DNA of 64,000 nt, from the NCBI RefSeq assembly GCF_003841505.1, contig NZ_REGA01000001.1, positions 186,001-250,000 of the forward strand, written 5' to 3'. Source of the DNA: Natrarchaeobius chitinivorans (lineage in GTDB: Archaea > Halobacteriota > Halobacteria > Halobacteriales > Natrialbaceae). Every line of letters starts with the position of its first letter. Positions within the stretch are counted from its first letter, which is position 1. The position numbers and the translations under genes were made by a program. The notes under the pieces were generated by a model, which was not told where the DNA came from, ran no database searches, and saw only the letters and a program-made list of their open reading frames with translations. Below are positions 59,825 through 64,000 of this stretch, piece by piece.

Positions 59825-61065
59825 TCCAATCCGCCCAGTCCGAGTTCCCAGCGGGCGAGACGCGAAAGCAACGGCAGATCGCCCAACTCGAGAATTTTCG
59901 CGATGGAGAGGAAATCGCCCCGGTTGGCCTTCGCCAGCGTGTCGTCGTCAGCGCGGTTCAGATCCTGCATGAGCCGGTCGTACCGGTCGTTCTCCGCGAG
60001 GTAGAGGAGCTTCGTCATCCACAGCCGCTTTTTGACGTTCGGCGCGACCTCGCGATGCCAGAGGGTGTCGTACACCTCGAGATTCTCGGCGGTCGGCTCG
60101 AGATCACCGTGTTTCAGACAGCTGTCGGCCGCCGCGGCCGCCATCCGACCCGACTGCATACACTTGTTGATCCCTTCGCCCCAGAGCGGGTCGACCGTCG
60201 GGACGGTGTCGCCGATGGCCATGAATCGGTCGGTGTGCATCCGTCCCGGTAACTGGATGTGTGCCGAACCGCGGTGTTGTTTCCCCTCGAGTCGCCGTGC
60301 GTCCCGGAGTCGGGGATCGGTCTCGAGCCAGTGCTCGAGGTAGTCGTCGATGGTGAAACTCTCGCGGGCGTATCGCGTGTGGATGTCGTTTTGAATGTAA
60401 CAGAGGCCGACCTTGGCGGTGTCTTCTCCCGTATGGAAGATCCACGAGTAGCCGCCGGGTGCGATTTCGTGGTCCAGCCGAAGCATCATCGCATCGCGCA
60501 GATCGGCGAATCCCGGCCGGTCGATGTCGATCCCTTCGAACTCGTACTCGATGCCGATGGCGTGATTTTCGCGTTTCAGATCGACGACGCCGAGTTTCTT
60601 CGCCAGCGGAGCGGCCGGCCCCGTCGCGTCGATAACGATCTCGCCGTACACTTCCTCGTCGCCGTTGTACCTGACGCCGACGATCTCGCCACCCTCGGTG
60701 ATCGGCGCGGTCACGCGCGAATCGAACCGATACTCCGCGCCGTCTTCCGTCCCGTCCGCGACCAGAAACCGTTTGAAATCGGCGAACTCGAGTACCGCAC
60801 CCGGCTGTTCGCGCACGTAGTAGTCGGTCGGCGACTCGAGGACGACGCTGTCCGTGTACTGCATGACGACGTCGTCGGGAATCCCGAACGAAGCCATCAT
60901 CGACGGGAACGTCCCTGCGGTCGATTTGTTGCTCTGTCGCGGGAACTCGTCTTCGGACTCCGTCTCGAGGACGACGACGTCGTACCCTCTAGCCGCGAGG
61001 TCACGCGCACACTGGGCACCTGCCGGCCCCGCCCCGGCGATCACCACGTCGTAGCGGTCGTTCAT
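59821..61065 (-). CDS. Geranylgeranyl reductase-family flavoprotein
   Basis: A 414-residue FAD protein, probably reducing double bonds of isoprenoid chains in lipids or quinones. The FAD motif is [20 protein letters not shown] at residues 7-26; the second motif [19 protein letters not shown] is the GD box near residue 290. The order [20 protein letters not shown] with [16 protein letters not shown] matches the archaeal digeranylgeranylglycerophospholipid reductase relatives. Whether archaeol saturation is its own role cannot be told. The start at 61065 excludes 39 non-conserved residues. Confidence 0.82.
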   Translation of the reverse strand: MNDRYDVVIAGAGPAGAQCARDLAARGYDVVVLETESEDEFPRQSNKSTAGTFPSMMASFGIPDDVVMQYTDSVVLESPTDYYVREQPGAVLEFADFKRFLVADGTEDGAEYRFDSRVTAPITEGGEIVGVRYNGDEEVYGEIVIDATGPAAPLAKKLGVVDLKRENHAIGIEYEFEGIDIDRPGFADLRDAMMLRLDHEIAPGGYSWIFHTGEDTAKVGLCYIQNDIHTRYARESFTIDDYLEHWLETDPRLRDARRLEGKQHRGSAHIQLPGRMHTDRFMAIGDTVPTVDPLWGEGINKCMQSGRMAAAAADSCLKHGDLEPTAENLEVYDTLWHREVAPNVKKRLWMTKLLYLAENDRYDRLMQDLNRADDDTLAKANRGDFLSIAKILELGDLPLLSRLARWELGLGGLD

Positions 61066-61301
61066 AAACTCGAGACTGTATCGAACCCTAATGAGTTTGT
61101 TCAGTCGTCGTCGCGAATTGGATACTATTCTTACACGTGTCGCGTTGTTTCCGCCCTGTCCCAGACCCAACCAACCGAGCACACCCTCGGCCGCGCGATA
61201 TCGGATCGAACGGCCGGCCGACCCATGATTCTTTGCGTTGCCTTCCGCCGGGGCGCGTTCGACCGGATACCTTTTTGCCCCCGTCGTGAAAACGTGGGGG
61301 T

Positions 61302-62081
61302 ATGGTCGACGTCCTCGACAACAAGCGGGCTGCGACGCGATTTCGGATTCTCGTCCAGATCGCCGAGCGCCAGCCCGCCGTCAGCCAGGGGGAGATCGCC
61401 GAGGAAGTCGGCGTCACGAGCCAGGCGGTCAGCGAGTACATCCGCGAACTCGTCGACGAGGGGCTCGTCGAGAAGGAAGGGCGGTCGCGATACCGCGTCA
61501 CTCGAGAGGGCGTCGACTGGCTCTTTCGGGCCGCCGACGACGTCCGCCGGTTCGCCGATCACGTCACCGGTGACGTCCTCGACGCGATGAGCGAGGACGC
61601 CTACATCGCGACCGACGATCTCGAGGAGGGAGAGACCGTCTCGCTCTCCGTCGAGAACGGACTCCTGCACGCGACACCCGGCGAAGCGGGGCCCGCGACG
61701 GGGATCGCGACGACGGACGCCGAGGCCGGCACCGACGTCGGCGTCACCAGCTTCGAGGGCGTCATGGAACTCGAGCCGGGAACGGTCACCGTTTTCCAGG
61801 TGCCAAGCGTTCGAACCGGCGGCAGTCGGGCGATCGCCGACGACGTCGTCGCGGAGGCCTGTTCCGGCGCGGACCTCGTCGCCGCGACGGGCGTCGAGGC
61901 AATCGTCGCCTGCAGGCGGGCCGAGACGGAACCCGACGTCAGATTCGCCGTCGGAGAAGTCGCCGCCGACGCCGCCGAACACGGTCTCGAGGTGACCGCG
62001 GTCGTCACGACCGACGCCGTCGGGCGCGTCACCGACGTGCTTCGCGACGCCGACGTCCCCTACGAAGTACTCGAGGGGTAG
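61302..62081 (+). CDS. MarR-like helix-turn-helix regulator with C-terminal sensing domain
   Basis: A 259-residue regulator: residues 1-70 form a winged helix (MVDVLDNKRAATRFRILVQI, QGEIAEEVGVTSQAVSEYIR, VDEGLVEKEGRSRYRVTREG). The remaining 185 residues are a haloarchaeal/methanogen-type domain with VFQVPSVRTGGSRAIADDVV and ATGVEAIVACRRAETEPDVR, possibly binding a metabolite. Its target is unknown; it is divergent from the reductase gene, separated by 236 bases that may carry the operator. A TATA-like box is not obvious by eye. Confidence 0.78.
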   Translation: MVDVLDNKRAATRFRILVQIAERQPAVSQGEIAEEVGVTSQAVSEYIRELVDEGLVEKEGRSRYRVTREGVDWLFRAADDVRRFADHVTGDVLDAMSEDAYIATDDLEEGETVSLSVENGLLHATPGEAGPATGIATTDAEAGTDVGVTSFEGVMELEPGTVTVFQVPSVRTGGSRAIADDVVAEACSGADLVAATGVEAIVACRRAETEPDVRFAVGEVAADAAEHGLEVTAVVTTDAVGRVTDVLRDADVPYEVLEG

Positions 62082-62215
62082 GCCGAACTCGGAGTTCGGC
62101 AGGGCGGCCGCTGTCTACTGGACCGTAGCGGTTCGATGTGAACTACCCGACGGACGCCAACCGAGCGGAAAAGGGCGCAGGAATGCCGGGGAAAACGTCG
62201 AACTGAAAGTGCTTT

Positions 62216-62992
62216 TTACCCGATGTACCGCAGGTCGTCGTCGGTCGGCACGTCCATCTGCTGTTGCTGTTGTTGCTGTTCCATCTCCTGGATCTTGCCG
62301 ATGACGTCTTCCATCTCGCCGGCGCGTTCGTCGAGTGACTCGTAGTCGAGTTCGAACTCGAGGAGCGCCTCGAGTACCTCGAGTACCGCGCGGGCGCTTT
62401 TCGGGTCGACGAGATAGCCGCTGGTCTCGCCCATCAGGCAGGCCGCGTCGAAGCCGCGACGTTCGCCGAGTCCGAGCAGGAGTCCGGAGACGCCGACGAT
62501 GCCGCCGGCCGGTTCGTCCTCGCGGAACTCGACGCCGGCGTCCTCGAGCGGTTCGAGGAGCGACTCGTGGTTGACCGCGCCGACGACGGCGTACTCGTCG
62601 ATCAGTTCCCCGGTCGGGACGCCCCCCAGAGCGTACAACTCCGATGCGCCGAACTCCTCGGCGATGTCGAGAAAGGCGTCGGTCAACACGTAGTGTCCGC
62701 CGTTCGTCTGCGCCTGGTGGTCGCCCGTCAACAGGAGCAGATCGCGCCCCTCGGGGACGGAAACGGCGTATATCTCCGTACAGGTTAGTTCGGAGACGCC
62801 CTCCTCGATGCTCACCTGCGGCGGAAATTCCCGGGAATAGACGCGACGAACGAGCGCGCTCTCGGCCTCGAGTTCCTCGAGGACGTGATCGACCGCGAGT
62901 TTTCCGACGTGGCCGACACCCGGTAGTCCTTCGATGAGTACGGGGTCGTCCAGGTCGACCTCGGCGACTACGTCGATCTCGAGTTCGTCCAT
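62216..62992 (-). CDS. PAC2-family proteasome assembly chaperone
   Basis: A 258-residue protein of the PAC2 family. It includes PVLIEGLPGVGHVGKLAVDH, LLLLTGDHQAQTNGGHYVLT, LGGVPTGELIDEYAVVGAVN and GVSGLLLGLGERRGFDAACL. Archaeal members (PbaA-like) help proteasome assembly. The C-terminus contains seven successive Gln residues, then MDVPTDDDLRYIG. The gene follows nop10 by six bases, and nop10 follows the aIF2-alpha gene, the standard archaeal cluster. Confidence 0.88.
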   Translation of the reverse strand: MDELEIDVVAEVDLDDPVLIEGLPGVGHVGKLAVDHVLEELEAESALVRRVYSREFPPQVSIEEGVSELTCTEIYAVSVPEGRDLLLLTGDHQAQTNGGHYVLTDAFLDIAEEFGASELYALGGVPTGELIDEYAVVGAVNHESLLEPLEDAGVEFREDEPAGGIVGVSGLLLGLGERRGFDAACLMGETSGYLVDPKSARAVLEVLEALLEFELDYESLDERAGEMEDVIGKIQEMEQQQQQQQMDVPTDDDLRYIG

Positions 62993-62998
62993 ACCGTA

Positions 62999-63178
62999 TC
63001 AGCGACTGCGACGTTTAAGAGCGCGTCGGTACTCGCCGTACGGATCGTTCGGGTCGAACGGGGCCGGAGCGCTGTTTTCGGTCTCGCTACCGCAGTCCGG
63101 ACACTCCGAAGAAAGACTGTAGACCGGGCGGTCGTGATGCTCGCGCCATGCCGAACACACCCGGATGTCGGATTTCAT
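62999..63178 (-). CDS. nop10: H/ACA ribonucleoprotein protein Nop10
   Basis: A 59-residue component of archaeal H/ACA guide RNPs, which modify rRNA uridines to pseudouridine. MKSDIRVCSAWREHHDRPVY, then SSECPDCGSETENSAPAPFD, then PNDPYGEYRRALK match Nop10. The first zinc pair is incomplete: C8 is followed by S-A-W where a second Cys would stand, while the second CPDC pair is intact. The gene is too short for the usual minimum length and is recognised by motif and by its position between aIF2-alpha and PAC2. Confidence 0.93.
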   Translation of the reverse strand: MKSDIRVCSAWREHHDRPVYSLSSECPDCGSETENSAPAPFDPNDPYGEYRRALKRRSR

Positions 63179-63201
63179 TGCTCGAGAGTCGATGTCGGAC
63201 G

Positions 63202-64000
63202 TTACTCGTCGTCGGTTCGTCGTTCGCGGTGGAACTCGCCGTCGCCGTCGTGACCTTCGATGGCGACGACCGCTCGCCGGGCGCTCTCCTCTAACTGGGC
63301 TTCGGCGGTCTTGTAGTTCGGTGCTTTGACCTTGATCCGGTACTCGGGCGCGCCGACGTAGCTGACCTCGAGGTCGACTTCGTCGGGGATGTCGCCGTTT
63401 CCTTCCGCAGCCTCGAGTGCCTCGCGGATGCCGTCGACGCCGGACGGGGAGGGGTTCTCGAGGTCGACGTAGCCCGTGACGTTGACGTACGGCACTGAGA
63501 CGTTCTCGCGGGCGGTTTCGACGATCGCGTCGATCTCGTCGTCCGAGAGGTTGGTGTCCGAAAGCGCCTCCTCGCCGTGGATCGCGGACTGCTTGAAGCC
63601 GTCGTAGAGACTTCCGTGTACGCCGATCAGTTCGTTTGCGATCGCGGTGTAGTCTTCGTCGTCGATCTCCTCGCCGACGGCAAGATCCATCCAGTTGTCG
63701 GCCTTTTGCTCGTTTTTCCACTGCTGGATCTTCTCCGAGCGCTGGTGGTCGTTGACGTCTTTGAGCGAGAGGTCGATCTGTTCGTGGCTTTCATCGACGT
63801 CTAACACCTTGCAGACGGCGATCTGGCCCTCACGGACGTGATCGCGGACGTTCTTGATCCAGCCGCTCGCGACTTCGGAGATGTGGATCAGACCACGTTT
63901 GTCTTCGTACTCCTCGAGATCGACGAAGACGCCGAAGTCCTCGATCTCGTCGATCTTGCCGACGACGAGTTCGCCGGGATCGGGCCAGCCGCTGTATTTC
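63202..64000 (-). CDS. eif2a: Translation initiation factor aIF2 subunit alpha, 5' end cut
   Basis: A 266-residue subunit of the archaeal initiator-tRNA-binding factor. It begins [20 protein letters not shown], an S1 domain with [20 protein letters not shown] and [19 protein letters not shown] helical domain ([20 protein letters not shown]) and the C-terminal alpha/beta domain ([20 protein letters not shown]) follow. Only the first two bases of the ATG are outside the window; base 64000 is its G on the minus strand. The TAA is 23 bases from nop10, so this gene heads the aIF2-alpha, nop10, PAC2 operon. Confidence 0.95.
   Translation of the reverse strand, partial: KYSGWPDPGELVVGKIDEIEDFGVFVDLEEYEDKRGLIHISEVASGWIKNVRDHVREGQIAVCKVLDVDESHEQIDLSLKDVNDHQRSEKIQQWKNEQKADNWMDLAVGEEIDDEDYTAIANELIGVHGSLYDGFKQSAIHGEEALSDTNLSDDEIDAIVETARENVSVPYVNVTGYVDLENPSPSGVDGIREALEAAEGNGDIPDEVDLEVSYVGAPEYRIKVKAPNYKTAEAQLEESARRAVVAIEGHDGDGEFHRERRTDDE

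Noticed and set aside
62216-62992. Poly-glutamine run in the PAC2 protein as a repeat-expansion locus
   Set aside because: Only seven codons with mixed CAG/CAA, so slippage is unlikely; ordinary flexible linker.
62990-63001. CCGTATCA at the Nop10 stop codon, resembling a family A end
   Set aside because: There is no hairpin or left arm in the six-base intergenic space, so the match is taken as chance.

Overview
The window is haloarchaeal chromosome. Four things show this: GC-rich DNA with very acidic predicted proteins and many long antisense shadow frames; archaeal information-processing genes (EF-1alpha, uS10, aIF2-alpha, Nop10, a PAC2-family proteasome chaperone); archaeal lipid genes (CarS and a geranylgeranyl reductase-type flavoprotein); and Tat-type lipoprotein signals, a PGF-CTERM tail and leaderless TATA promoters about 26-30 bases before several start codons. 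The style fits the Natrialbales, but genus is not resolved by reading alone.

Layout. 0.1-8.8 kb: MscS channel, AI-2E family transporter, small membrane proteins, a Dna2-like Fe-S nuclease-helicase and a PAP2 phosphatase. 9-14.2 kb: AIR-synthase-like protein, an F420-type LLM oxidoreductase divergent from a TetR regulator, an MFS transporter and a winged-helix regulator. 14.8-19.6 kb: a phenylacetyl-CoA catabolic block (MaoC hydratase, bat-type HTH regulator, divergent paaABCD, a separate 55-residue zinc-ribbon gene and a PaaI thioesterase). 19.7-28.6 kb: mixed metabolism (LLM oxidoreductase, M24-fold protein, epimerase, tandem EthD protein, CPBP protease, deacetylase-like lipoprotein, CBS protein). 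28.7-35.9 kb: a tight three-gene operon resembling a split AddAB/RecB-type helicase-nuclease, followed by a Nudix gene. 36.8-41.9 kb: ScpA, SMC and a coiled-coil partner. 42-46.4 kb: SRPBCC protein, a large PAS/GAF histidine kinase and CarS. 46.7-49.4 kb: an accessory pocket of tiny orphan ORFs, a decayed gene and many repeats, ending at tRNA-Ala(CGC). 49.6-54.5 kb: rhomboid, uS10, EF-1alpha, homoserine dehydrogenase with an overlapping ACT gene, and a NifU-like protein. 54.5-64 kb: LVIVD cell-surface protein, ROK kinase, universal stress protein, SDR, isochorismatase-fold hydrolase, geranylgeranyl reductase-like protein, HTH regulator, and the PAC2-Nop10-aIF2-alpha operon cut by the window end.

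The intergenic DNA carries at least three families of short palindromic elements. Family A has more than a dozen copies, with conserved TGATACGG...CCGTATCA ends around interchangeable hairpin stems. The stems show wobble pairs and one compensatory change, and in several places the terminal TCA/TGA is the stop codon of the adjoining gene. Families B (CTATAGT ends) and C (GTCGGACAG ends) look like small non-autonomous mobile elements; one B copy and one C copy abut at 58.8-59.0 kb.

The strongest leads are the split AddAB-like operon (two of its three proteins look catalytically dead) and the structured stop-codon-linked repeat family. Protein families were assigned by motif recognition only; no database search was possible.
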